From Euprymna scolopes (taxonomy: Eukaryota; Mollusca; Cephalopoda; Sepiida; Sepiolidae), in assembly GCA_024364805.1 (NCBI GenBank), contig CM044497.1, forward strand, positions 89,886,473 through 89,906,897: a stretch of DNA of 20,425 nucleotides, given 5' to 3'. This document shows, one piece after another, positions 1 through 7,640 of the stretch. Each line of letters starts with the position of its first letter. The stretch's first letter is position 1. The notes beneath the pieces are model-generated. The model worked only from the letters and a program-made list of their open reading frames with translations. It was not told the DNA's origin and made no database searches. A program made the position numbers and the translations under genes.

Positions 1-1233
1 CCCCAGTTTTGGCGGTGCCTATAATAAACATTGTGAGATTACGATTACGCGAGTCTCACAGTGACACTTTTTCTGTTCATTGCTAGCGTTTTTTGCTGTT
101 TTCAATAACTGTGTTTTTGTAATGTGTATTATTTTGGATTCAATGTTGCTACTTTGCTTGCTAAGTTTGTTATAAACTATTACTTTGTTATCATAGGTTT
201 TAATAGTAATCTCTAAGCATTCACCGCAACTCTAGGACATTTTTAGATTATATTTATTACATATTGTGCTGAAGGAATTGGTTACGAGGAAATATTTCAG
301 ATAAGGTTTAGGAATTTCTTACCAAGAACCCTGTCGACTAAAAATGCTTAAAAAGAAGCAGCGTTTACAAGAGACTATCTTCAGGAACTCTAATAAAAAT
401 ATTACGCAGATACGGCTTCCCTAGATTTGAAAACTAGATATTACGACTATAGAATAATTAAAAATGAAAACGTCCAATTAATAAAGAACAAGCGAATAAC
501 TATAATAGGCTCAAAGAAAGTGGATGTTCCCGACAGGCTACTTCAGGTAGGGAGGTTGGCAACCCTTATAGACTATCATTGAATGAGAAATTCGCTATAG
601 TAAATTTGAAAAAAAACTACAAATTATTAGGTTGATGCAAAAAAAAATGTTGTTTTTTTATCAGATATATAGACATCACAAACGTCATATTTTTGCAACA
701 ACTTAATATAAAACTGCGGAAGAGAAATAGCAAACAAATGCATATAATACATTTTATCTTAGGATAACGGCACAAAATATAAAAATCGAAACAAATAGCA
801 ATAATAGCAAACACAATAATAACAATAATTATGAGTATAACAATGCTTTATGAATCAACTAGTATACACTCATATATCTCGAAACGTCTAGATTAAAACT
901 AGATAACGTTTGAACACAAATACAAGATTAGTATATTTCCTTCAATATTTTATTTTAAAAAGAGCTAATAACACGAAAAGTGAACCACTGTCTTGAAAGG
1001 GAGTAATAATTAGTTGCGATAAATGGAAGCTTAAATAAAAAAATAACTTGATTGGCTAACTTGCAAATTCAGCACCAAGTCAATACATACAAACGTCGTG
1101 GTAACAATGCAATAGTCTTACGAATATGCACGACGATGGAACGCAGGAAAGTGTATGTAGAGTAATTGGAAAATATTATTTAAAATGTACTATAAACTAT
1201 ACTGTTGTATTGAGGAATGTAGAGAATAGATGG

Positions 1234-1236
<3 letters not shown>
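1..1236. other. Unassigned AT-rich DNA
   Basis: No coding region longer than chance, no RNA gene and no repeat family that I recognise. A small hairpin with 7-bp arms (TGTGAGA at 32-38, TCTCACA at 54-60) lies near the left edge. The only ORF in this part (minus strand, about 617-814) has low-complexity hydrophobic composition and shows no domain. Confidence 0.6.
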
Positions 1237-1283
<47 letters not shown>

Positions 1284-1333
1284 CATGTGTGTGTGCATGC
1301 GTGTGTGGGTTAGTGTGTGTGTGTGTGTGTGTA
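1237..1333. repeat. Compound (TA)n(TG)n microsatellite
   Basis: A pure (TA)n run to about 1280 changes into an interrupted (TG)n run to about 1332. Translation gives the YIYIYI and VCVCVC strings expected from a dinucleotide repeat and not a real protein. Confidence 0.97.
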
Positions 1334-2460
1334 CCTCGTTTATTTCGTAATTCTGTTACAATGTATCTATGGAACCGAATGTGTTTAATTTTAAGTTAGT
1401 TTTCTGTTGAAATAATACTAACCACTCATAACTAAAATGTGTCTATTGAGATAATTCTTTCATAGAAACATTACACCCACTTGTCTACTTTGTGTTGTGA
1501 TGTTATCTTATTTTAGTGATATATATTTCAAATGAGCGTTATTATATTTTACATAGAAAACATTTAATACATATATTAGATACATGAAGTAATATGGAAA
1601 GTAATGATCTGTTTATTTTAACAAAAAAATGTCGTGTGGCTTCAATTGCGCTTAACTAACACGAAGGAGATGTAATGCTTTGTCAACTATGACAATATGA
1701 TTATCCTATTTATCAGTAAGGCATGTGATAGATTACTTAAACGATTGATTTCATTATTTTAATATTGTTACTCTACAAAACAAAACAAAAATAGCAACCA
1801 TTAAAGCATAGATTTATAATAGAGATGCAAATTTACTGTTTATAAATATGCATATAAAGTACGTAAAACTTTTAGAGTTATTTGATTTGATTTAAGAAAG
1901 TTTGTAAAGAAATGGCTATCGAAAAAACATATCTCACTGAACAAATAATATACGAAATTTCATCACATGTTTTGTAACGTGGCCTCATTAATTCTAATCG
2001 ACAAGTTAAAATAAAATAGCTTCATATTGTAATATGTTGTGAATGTTAATTACTCTCTATAAAAGTAGTTTTCTTGCAGTTGTGATCATTAAAATTCATA
2101 GTCATCATATTATTAAAATGAGTATTTGACGGTTATTCTGAGGATTGTGACATTCCATATTTATTTTTAACAAGAATTCGTGACTATATTTCGATCACCA
2201 AATTAGAAATATATACGGACTTCTTAGGGTATCTATTTTTCTATAAGCAATATTGCCTACATATCTTCCTAGTTTATTATAATCTGCCGACTTAAACATG
2301 TTCATGGTTGTTTAGCGCCATGTAAGTACTTACATAAAACAAAAAGAAAGTATATATTGCGTTACTTCCCTATTGAGCACTGTTGTATGACCTTCGTTTA
2401 AGATTGGTTGATTGCGTTACGGCAGAAAAATAGTAACCTGGAATTAAATATATATAATAA
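1334..2460. other. Unassigned AT-rich DNA with one short perfect palindrome
   Basis: No gene or repeat family is visible. A 16-bp perfect palindrome (ATGTAAGTACTTACAT) occupies 2320-2335; it is short enough to occur by chance. Confidence 0.6.
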
Positions 2461-2476
2461 TACATGCATACATACG

Positions 2477-2523
<47 letters not shown>

Positions 2524-2562
2524 TCATATATATATACATATATATATGTGTGTGTGTGTATG
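2461..2562. repeat. Compound (TA)n(TG)n microsatellite
   Basis: Two blocks of (TA)n, each followed by a short (TG)n block, with CATA interruptions. The TA-then-TG order is the same as at 1237-1333 and 2971-3074. Confidence 0.95.
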
Positions 2563-2970
2563 TTTACGTCAAATAGGTTTTACAATTATATTTCTCTCTT
2601 TGTGTATACCAATATTTTTGTTAAGTACACCAACGTATTTTAAATATAACAACCATGGATATATATAAAAAAAATAATAGTATAATTAGTTTCCAAGATT
2701 GAAATATTTATTTTCCGTGCAACACAGCTCCTTCAAAATGCTAAATGGTTGGTACATTTTTACACATCTGTTTCCTTATGCAGAAACAACATTTATTATG
2801 CCGATACCGTTTCTTTTCGTTCATATACTTTTCAGGAAAAAAATAATTATTTGTTTATATAAACGAAATCCCTGACAATATAATGCTGCAAGAAAAAATA
2901 AATACTCATAGAAAACTCAACATCGTGTGTTTGTTTCGGTAGCCATATTTGTTTATATCAATATTGTACG
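2563..2970. other. Unassigned AT-rich DNA
   Basis: I see no coding, RNA or recognisable repeat signal in this stretch. Confidence 0.6.
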
Positions 2971-3035
2971 TGTATATATATATATAAATATGTATATATA
3001 TATGTGTGTGTGTGTGTGCGCGCGCGTGTGCGTGC

Positions 3036-3074
<39 letters not shown>
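2971..3074. repeat. Compound (TA)n(TG)n microsatellite with CG interruptions
   Basis: (TA)n passes into (TG)n with a short CGCGCG block near 3018-3025, then a nearly pure (TG)n run to about 3072. The minus-strand THTHTH reading frame across it is an artefact of the repeat. Confidence 0.96.
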
Positions 3075-3075
<1 letters not shown>

Positions 3076-3657
3076 TCCGATAACACAGTTAACGCGGTAC
3101 GAGTAGAACGCAAATGGTTTCTGTTTTAGGTTAAGTGCACAGAGATCGAAGAGTAAAATATGACAAGTTTCAAATTCATTGACTTCCTGTGAAAACGCAG
3201 GCACCTGCAGTCCAGCATATGTCACGAGGCAGGTCAGTGCTTTTTCAGTGCAAGCCGGTTACCGGGGCTTACTGCCCTACACAAATGACAAATACATAAA
3301 TAAGGAGGCATATGCGTTTGCTTAGTAAACCAATCATCTTCTAAAAGTGAAAAAAATGTGAAATTGAAAACATGAAATTGTACTCTTGCAGAATTGGATC
3401 TGGATCCCCAGGAGTTTCCATCAATCATGGCTTGTGCTCGACCAACAATCAGTGGATTAGGCAGAACGTTGCTAATAAGTTGAAACCCTAAGTCGAGTTT
3501 TTTTTTGTGTACTAAAAAATGTGAGTTTTTCATTAATATTTGGTTGAGGGAGGGGGTACTATACACAGATTCAAAAAGTTGTCAAAAATAAATAAAATGA
3601 AAGAACAGGTAAGGTAAATTACGTTTCTACCTCTCTGGATAATTTTAGTGATTAGTA

Positions 3658-3923
3658 GTGTTTATCGATGTATTTGAAAAAGATAAATGGTCGCGGACTC
3701 TGTTGAATACGTTAAGTTTGGGAAAATCAGTTAAAAACTAAAAAAAATATACAAAATATTGTCAGAAACACACCGAATATATTTTACCGTGACATATGTG
3801 GACATATTCAGTGATTTTGCGACAGTATTTTGTATAGTTGTATTGTTTTAATTAATTTCCCACACTTGACGTAATCAAGATTGCCCGTCATCATCTGTCT
3901 TTTTCAAATACACAGATTAACAC
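3658..3923. repeat. Hairpin unit L1 (long imperfect palindrome)
   Basis: The left arm 3658-3776 pairs with the right arm 3809-3923 around a loop of about 32 nt. Matched landmarks are GTATTTGAAAAAGA/TCTTTTTCAAATAC, AAGTTTGGGAAA/TTTCCCACACTT and ATACAAAATATTGTC/GACAGTATTTTGTAT. The loop text (CCGAATATATTTTACCGTGAC-like) is conserved in the other three units. A single-stranded copy would fold into a hairpin of about 115 bp. Confidence 0.9.
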
Positions 3924-4021
3924 TGTTTTTCGAGCCGATTAAACGTTACATTATATAAAACGGGGTTGTATTATTAAACGCAGATACGAACAAGTTTTCG
4001 AAAAATAAATATATAACAAAT

Positions 4022-4034
4022 AAATGTTATCAAA
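4022..4034. repeat. Target-site duplication, left copy
   Basis: AAATGTTATCAAA here matches AAATGTCATCAAA at 4947-4959 with one difference. The paralogous right locus has a single AAATGTTATCAAA at 19456-19468, continuing straight into the next unit. The 912 bp in between are therefore an insertion into the foldback repeat. Confidence 0.85.
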
Positions 4035-4041
4035 TTTTCTG

Positions 4042-4167
4042 TATTTTTGAGATGAGATTGAGATTGTCGGAATGACCTCCTCATCTTGGTTATTATCGTC
4101 ACAACGTTTCGGCTGTTTTGCCCTCCGGCCTTCATCAGGTGGTTGGTATCGAACTGGGGAACCGTTT
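4042..4167 (-). repeat. PLE terminal inverted repeat, minus-oriented copy
   Basis: Read on the minus strand it matches the plus-oriented copy at 4835-4946 over roughly 110 nt with scattered differences, including the hammerhead-like core. It corresponds to the element's 3' pseudo-LTR. Beyond the shared part it carries about 15 extra nt before the target-site duplication. Confidence 0.85.
4106..4138 (-). ncRNA. Hammerhead-ribozyme-like core, minus copy
   Basis: On the minus strand CTGATGA (4138-4132) is followed by a short stem-loop and then GAAAC (4110-4106), the invariant strands of a hammerhead catalytic core. Stem II is a GGC/GCC helix with one mismatched pair. One extra A lies between CTGATGA and stem II. 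The downstream ACGTTGTG would give a minimal stem III with G where the cleavage-site rule wants A, C or U. I infer PLE ancestry and doubt self-cleavage. Confidence 0.65.
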
Positions 4168-4189
4168 GTTAGGAGTCTCGAACCCAACC

Positions 4190-4372
4190 ATTTATTATTA
4201 TTACTACGGTGGTACCGTGTTCAGACTCCAGATAGGCTCTGGGACATAGTTGCTGATTCTCTGTTTTGAATGTTACTTTTCACTGCCTTCGTTCAGGATT
4301 GAACTCAGCACCTTTGGGTAACTGTAAGCTTTGATACACCGTCAAGGACCACTCGGCCATATTTCACTAGGA
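4190..4372 (-). mobile_element. tRNA-derived SINE-like sequence inside the PLE
   Basis: On the minus strand TGGCCGAGTGGT (4359-4348) fits the RNA polymerase III box A of class II tRNAs (Leu/Ser type), and GAGTTCAATCC (4306-4296) fits box B with one change. The 41-nt spacing suits a tRNA with a long variable arm. About 90 nt of unrelated body follow, then an AATAATAATAA tail near 4191-4202, as expected of a tRNA-derived SINE. No clear target-site duplication was found, so it could instead be a fixed part of this PLE's 3' end. The tRNA part is about 4289-4362; acceptor-stem pairing is not convincing, so it is not called as a functional tRNA. Confidence 0.6.
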
Positions 4373-4412
4373 CAATTCTTAGTTATTTTTTGTTAATGTT
4401 AAATCTATGCTG

Positions 4413-4775
4413 TTATTCAAGGTTTTCTCTCTCTATCAGAGGTGTCCAAATTGCATTCAACTCTATGCTTGGTTTGCTCAGTAGGTTGTTATGTGCAAGC
4501 ATGTGAGCTGTTTCTTTCAGTTTTCTCACTTTCCAGCGGGTCTCTCTGTTTATTATTTTTACTTCATCCCATAGGTGGCGATTGTCGCCCATCTCCATCC
4601 AGACATGGTTGACTATACCCTATTTTTCCGTCTCACTTTAGTTACCGCTTTTCGGTGTTCTTCCACACTTATTTTAAGGGGACGGCATGTTTCACCCTTG
4701 TAAACCTTTCTGCAACTGCATGGGATGGAGTATATACAGCTCTCTGTCATGTTCTCCTCCATGCGGGGCTTCACA
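4413..4775 (-). pseudogene. GIY-YIG endonuclease remnant of a Penelope-like element
   Basis: Two minus-strand reading frames carry successive parts of one domain. The upstream frame (about 4775-4615) reads CIYSIPCSCRKVYKGET and then EEHRKAV. This corresponds to the GIY...YIG core, with YKG in place of YIG, followed by the R-x-x-EH helix region. The downstream frame (4607-4413) contains HVWMEMGDNRHLWDEV and then KLKETAHMLAHNNLLSKPSI. These match the conserved D/H-H-x-W...W-D and E-A-x-H-I/M regions of PLE endonucleases. In active elements the domain follows the reverse transcriptase and nicks target DNA to prime reverse transcription. Here the reverse transcriptase is missing and the domain is split between frames, so it is non-functional. 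Family identity rests on motif recognition and not on a search. Confidence 0.82.
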
Positions 4776-4834
4776 CGTACCAGGTGCCCCCTATAACATC
4801 AGGACGGTATTCAAAAGCGAGTCAACACTCAGAC

Positions 4835-4946
4835 GACACGTTTCCCAGTTCGATACTAAATACCTGATGAAGGCCGCAGGGCAAAACGGCCGAAACGTTG
4901 TGACGATAACAACCAAGATGGGTAAGTCAGTCCGACAATCTCAATC
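4835..4946 (+). repeat. PLE terminal inverted repeat, plus-oriented copy
   Basis: Inverted counterpart of 4042-4167, at the upstream side of the truncated element relative to its minus-strand coding direction. It abuts the right target-site duplication at 4947. Confidence 0.85.
4864..4896 (+). ncRNA. Hammerhead-ribozyme-like core, plus copy
   Basis: CTGATGA (4864-4870) and GAAAC (4892-4896) flank a perfect GGCCG/CGGCC stem II with a 10-nt loop. As in the minus copy, one extra A precedes stem II and the base at the expected cleavage position is G. Stem II is better kept here than in the minus copy. Confidence 0.65.
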
Positions 4947-4959
4947 AAATGTCATCAAA
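4947..4959. repeat. Target-site duplication, right copy
   Basis: AAATGTCATCAAA, one mismatch from 4022-4034. The sequence right after it (AAAATAAGTTACATTTCTACC-like) rejoins the foldback-repeat text seen uninterrupted at 19469 onward. Confidence 0.85.
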
Positions 4960-5018
4960 CGCAAAATAAGTTACATTTCTACCTAACTTGATAAGATTTT
5001 AGTGTTGTTATTTAGCGT

Positions 5019-5335
5019 AAATGTTTAATCGGTTCGAAAACATGCAGTGTTTGTCGTAATATTTCAATAATACAAATGGCGGCAGACTGTGCTGAACACG
5101 CTAAGTTTGGGAAAATGTGTCAAAACTAAAAACTATACAAAATACTGTCAGACATTCACTCAATGCATGTTACCGTGAGATAGGCTGACATATATTCGGT
5201 GTTTCTAAGAGTATTTTTATAGTGTTTTAGCTTTAACTCATTTCCCAAACTTAAAAAGTTAAACACAGTCTGCAGCCATTTGTAATATTCGAATATAGCG
5301 GTAAACGCTGTGTTTTTCGAGCCGGATAAACATTT
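5019..5335. repeat. Hairpin unit L2 (long imperfect palindrome)
   Basis: The left arm 5019-5162 pairs with the right arm 5197-5335 around a loop of about 34 nt. Landmarks include AATGTTTAATCGG/CCGGATAAACATT, ACAAATGGCGGCAGACTGTG/CACAGTCTGCAGCCATTTGT and AAGTTTGGGAAA/TTTCCCAAACTT. It is the most complete of the four units in the window. The loop matches that of L1, R1 and R2 (GTTACCGTGA, then TAGGCTGACATAT). Confidence 0.92.
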
Positions 5336-5375
5336 TAACTTAAATATAAAACACTAAAAAATGTTCCAGCTTGGA

Positions 5376-5583
5376 AAAAAAAGTAACTTATCTTGCCTTT
5401 TATAATATTTGTTATGCATTTGTTTTTTGGCAACATTTTTGAATCTATGTGCACAGTAATGCAAAACCAATAACAACTCTAACACTTATCCAGTTAGGTA
5501 CAAACGTTACTTATCTTGCCTTTGAAAATATTTACTTGTTTTTGTTTTGTTTTTGTTGACAAAATTTACAAATCTTTTTGCAA
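5376..5583 (-). repeat. Two inverted copies of the hairpin-unit header
   Basis: Read on the minus strand, 5456-5376 and 5583-5483 each resemble the header that precedes the hairpin units in direct orientation (CACAGATTC, GTTGTC, GGCAAGATAAGTAACG; the second also has CCTAACTGGATAAG). The left locus therefore has an outer layer of inversion as well as the internal hairpins. Confidence 0.75.
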
Positions 5584-7110
5584 GTACAAACCAGAAGTGG
5601 GTATTTTTCTGTCTATTTTTATTTTTGGTACCGCACAATTTTAACATAGTTTTTCCAAGTTAAATTTAAATTTCACAATATATCTTTTTCTTTTTTTATT
5701 TTTTAATTAGCCCCACCTCCACAATTTTCTTTAAAATGGTAACTTTTTAAGGTTATTAAATATGCTGAATAAGGAAATCTCAGTTAAAATTTGCAGAGGT
5801 AAGTAGTTTTAGAGATATAGAACCTGTACTATGTTCTATAATTCACTGGCGGCCATGAATAATCACTTCACACATCTCTCTTTTAAGAAGGGCTTTCGGA
5901 ATAAACACCCGTAACCTCCCCATGTTAAGAAGGACTTTTGGAAAAAGATACCACCATTTTAACAGCTTTCGGAATAAACACGCCCAACCTACCCATGTTA
6001 AAAAATGTGGAGGTGAACCTAATGTAAAAAATTAACCTTTTTTTTTTTATAAAAATAACGGGTTTCTTGGTAGAAACCTTTCTGCATTTCACCAAACAAT
6101 TTCTTTAATAAATAAAAAAAAGCATTCATATTTCTGATATAAAAACAATTTCGATAACTAAAAAAAAAAACCCAAAAAGGCTACTTCAATTTTATTAAAA
6201 AAGGTTTTCTTGAGAGAAAGAACTTTAACTTAACATGCACGGTAAAAAAAAGCAAAAACAAACATTAATCGACTAACGTATACGAATCAACACTCATTGC
6301 CAAATAGGCTCCGGATACAATGTTGAACGCTCCGTTCACTTTTGTTCTTCTTTAAGTTCAATTCAACTTTCACAATATCTTTTTATTTTTTTCATAATTT
6401 CAAGATATCTTTTTTTATAATAAATTGTTAGTTTAAAGAACAAAATCTTTAAAAGAAACCTCCCATCTCCGTGGTAAGAATGGCTGAAAAAAACAAAGGT
6501 ATTATTCTAGCACGTTATGAAACCTTACATTTTCGTCGAATCCCCCCTGTACTTTCACCCAACTATTTATAATTTTATTAAAACTATGAATAGTTCAAAT
6601 TTTCTAATATAGAAACAACTATAAAAAGAAAAAAGAAAAAAACGTGTACTGCCAATATTGTTAAAAAACGATTTTAACAACAAAGATAAGTTTTGTTAAT
6701 GTTCTTCGACTTTTATGTTTCAACTTAAACGCAACTTTTGGCGAGGAATGTTTTTTTTTCTTTGGCTGATATAACAAACAAAAAGTTAAATTAAAAAAAT
6801 TGGAAAGATAAACAATGAATTTTGATTTTAAAATATAGGATGAGTTTTTTACTTATAGATTAAAGAGAAAATGGCATCTTGTAATTCAAGTCGTCAAATC
6901 TTGGCGTATGAAATGAATTGAAACGGAAGTTCAGTTCTACCAGAAAACAGTTCCGCAGAATCAGCTTACGAAAAATATTTTATTCTATTTATAATTTGTA
7001 ATGATAATTTATTTTAATAACATAAAAATACTCCTCTCGACTCTAAGGATAGACTGTCTGAAAATTTCAATAAAATTGTTCATGCAGAGATATCGTTTTA
7101 TTGAAAACTA
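5584..7110. repeat. Low-complexity DNA with diverged direct repeats; no gene
   Basis: Two segments are diverged copies of each other. About 5640-5700 and 6350-6420 share AAGTT-AATTTAA-TTTCACAATATCTTTTT. About 6080-6240 and 6548-6735 share CTTTCACC-AAC-ATTT, then CTGATATA/CTAATATAGAAACAA, then an A-rich run and AACTTAA-C-C. A tighter pair of 36 bp (GCTTTCGGAATAAACAC, then AACCT-CCCATGTTA) lies at 5892-5927 and 5965-6000. CCCACCTCCACA at about 5711-5722 recurs inverted at about 6006-6015. All alignments were made by eye, so boundaries are soft. No reading frame of note exists. Confidence 0.55.
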
Positions 7111-7130
7111 ACGAACGAACTAAGAATTAG

Positions 7131-7133
<3 letters not shown>
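7111..7133. repeat. Short boundary motif shared with 18672
   Basis: ACGAACGAACTAAGAATTAG followed by TTTATATATA matches ACGAACGAACCAAGAGTTCA followed by TTTATATATA at 18672-18702. At the right copy it leads directly into ACTAGCTGTACCC, the start of an interspersed repeat. It looks like a repeat end that sits next to (TA)n. Confidence 0.6.

Positions 7134-7185
<52 letters not shown>
7134..7185. repeat. (TA)n microsatellite
   Basis: A pure 52-bp TA dinucleotide run. Confidence 0.98.
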
Positions 7186-7187
<2 letters not shown>

Positions 7188-7350
7188 GGGTTAAGAAATA
7201 TCAACGAAAGAAAGATGTATATTTAAATAAGGGAGTAGTCACCAACAATGTGTATTTTTTAACAATATTTTATTATTCCGTGTCTTGGTTTTTCATTGAG
7301 AATTATGTTTGGATCATTGTAATAATGTTTTTTAAGTCATTGAAGTCGTT

Positions 7351-7389
7351 TACGCGCGTTTCAGACGGTATGTGATGCGTCCTCGTCAG
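7351..7389 (-). ncRNA. Hammerhead ribozyme motif (minimal, PLE-type)
   Basis: On the minus strand CTGACGA (7389-7383) satisfies the CUGANGA core rule. Stem II follows as GGACG/CGTCT (five pairs including one G-U) with a 10-nt loop, then GAA. Next is AC, a GCGC loop, then GT and A (7351), i.e. a two-pair stem III ending in the permitted cleavage triplet GUA. Very short stem III is typical of hammerheads in Penelope-like and other retroelements. Stem I is weak: only about two pairs are visible next to the core. No PLE protein was found nearby. The match is better formed than the two cores at 4.1 and 4.9 kb and differs from them in sequence. Confidence 0.6.
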
Positions 7390-7399
7390 AAATTATTTT

Positions 7400-7601
7400 C
7401 AAATGTGTTGGAGATGTAAAAAATGGCGATTTTTGTAGTAAATTTGAAGTTTTTCCAAGGGGGAGGCTTGTAAGTGTTTATTATTCATTGTTATGCTGAC
7501 TTTTTATTGCTCTTTTATTGGGCTTGTCCAGGGAGACGTTGACCTGGCTGTAGTCGCTATCTCTTTCTGCTAATGTTTTTTCTTTTCCTTTAGGGTGGGG
7601 T

Positions 7602-7640
<39 letters not shown>

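Larger units (their letters stand above)
4035..4946 (-). mobile_element. Penelope-like element fragment (PLE), with inverted hammerhead-bearing ends
   Basis: The insertion is bounded by a 13-bp target-site duplication. Its ends are inverted repeats: about 4042-4167 read on the minus strand matches about 4835-4946 read on the plus strand, sharing CCAGTTCGATACNAA, CCTGATGAAGGCCG, GGGCAAAAC, CGAAACGTTGTGACGATAA and CCGACAATCTCAAT. The interior runs on the minus strand: a GIY-YIG endonuclease remnant (about 4775-4413), then a tRNA-derived insert (about 4372-4190), then the hammerhead-bearing end. GIY-YIG endonucleases and hammerhead motifs in terminal pseudo-LTRs are established PLE features, as are inverted end fragments. 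No reverse transcriptase is present, so this is a strongly 5'-truncated copy. It cannot be an LTR retrovirus relative, because no TG...CA LTRs, gag or integrase is seen. Confidence 0.85.
3345..5583. repeat. Composite tandem-hairpin (foldback) repeat, left locus
   Basis: This stretch is a diverged paralogue of 18802-19718. Both start with matching text (GGATCC followed by GGGAGTTTC-like and CCAACAATCAGTGG-like segments at about 3392-3460 and 18840-18900). Both continue into a G-rich bit (GGGGGTACTATACACAGATT-like) and then two long hairpin units. Each unit is preceded by a header reading roughly CACAGATTCAAAAAGTTGTC, AGGTAAGTTACG, CTACCTAACTGGATAA. Without the later insertion at 4035-4946 the two units here are about 464 bp apart; at the right locus they are about 451 bp apart. 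No protein is encoded. Base composition matches the surroundings. The family was not identified. It could be a non-autonomous foldback DNA element or a satellite-like array inside a larger transposon. Confidence 0.85.

Noticed and set aside
2320-2335. 16-bp perfect palindrome as a binding site
   Set aside because: It is a single AT-rich occurrence in 20 kb with no gene beside it; chance is a sufficient explanation.
3234-3566. Minus-strand frame of 110 codons
   Set aside because: It spans the start of the foldback repeat and unassigned DNA. No domain is recognised, and the paralogous locus at 18.8 kb does not keep the frame.
4035-4946. LTR retrotransposon or retrovirus-like origin
   Set aside because: The ends are inverted and not direct, no TG...CA LTR termini, primer-binding site, gag or integrase is present, and the endonuclease is of GIY-YIG type.
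4655-4986. Plus-strand frames over the PLE
   Set aside because: They are antisense to the GIY-YIG remnant and extend into the terminal inverted repeat.
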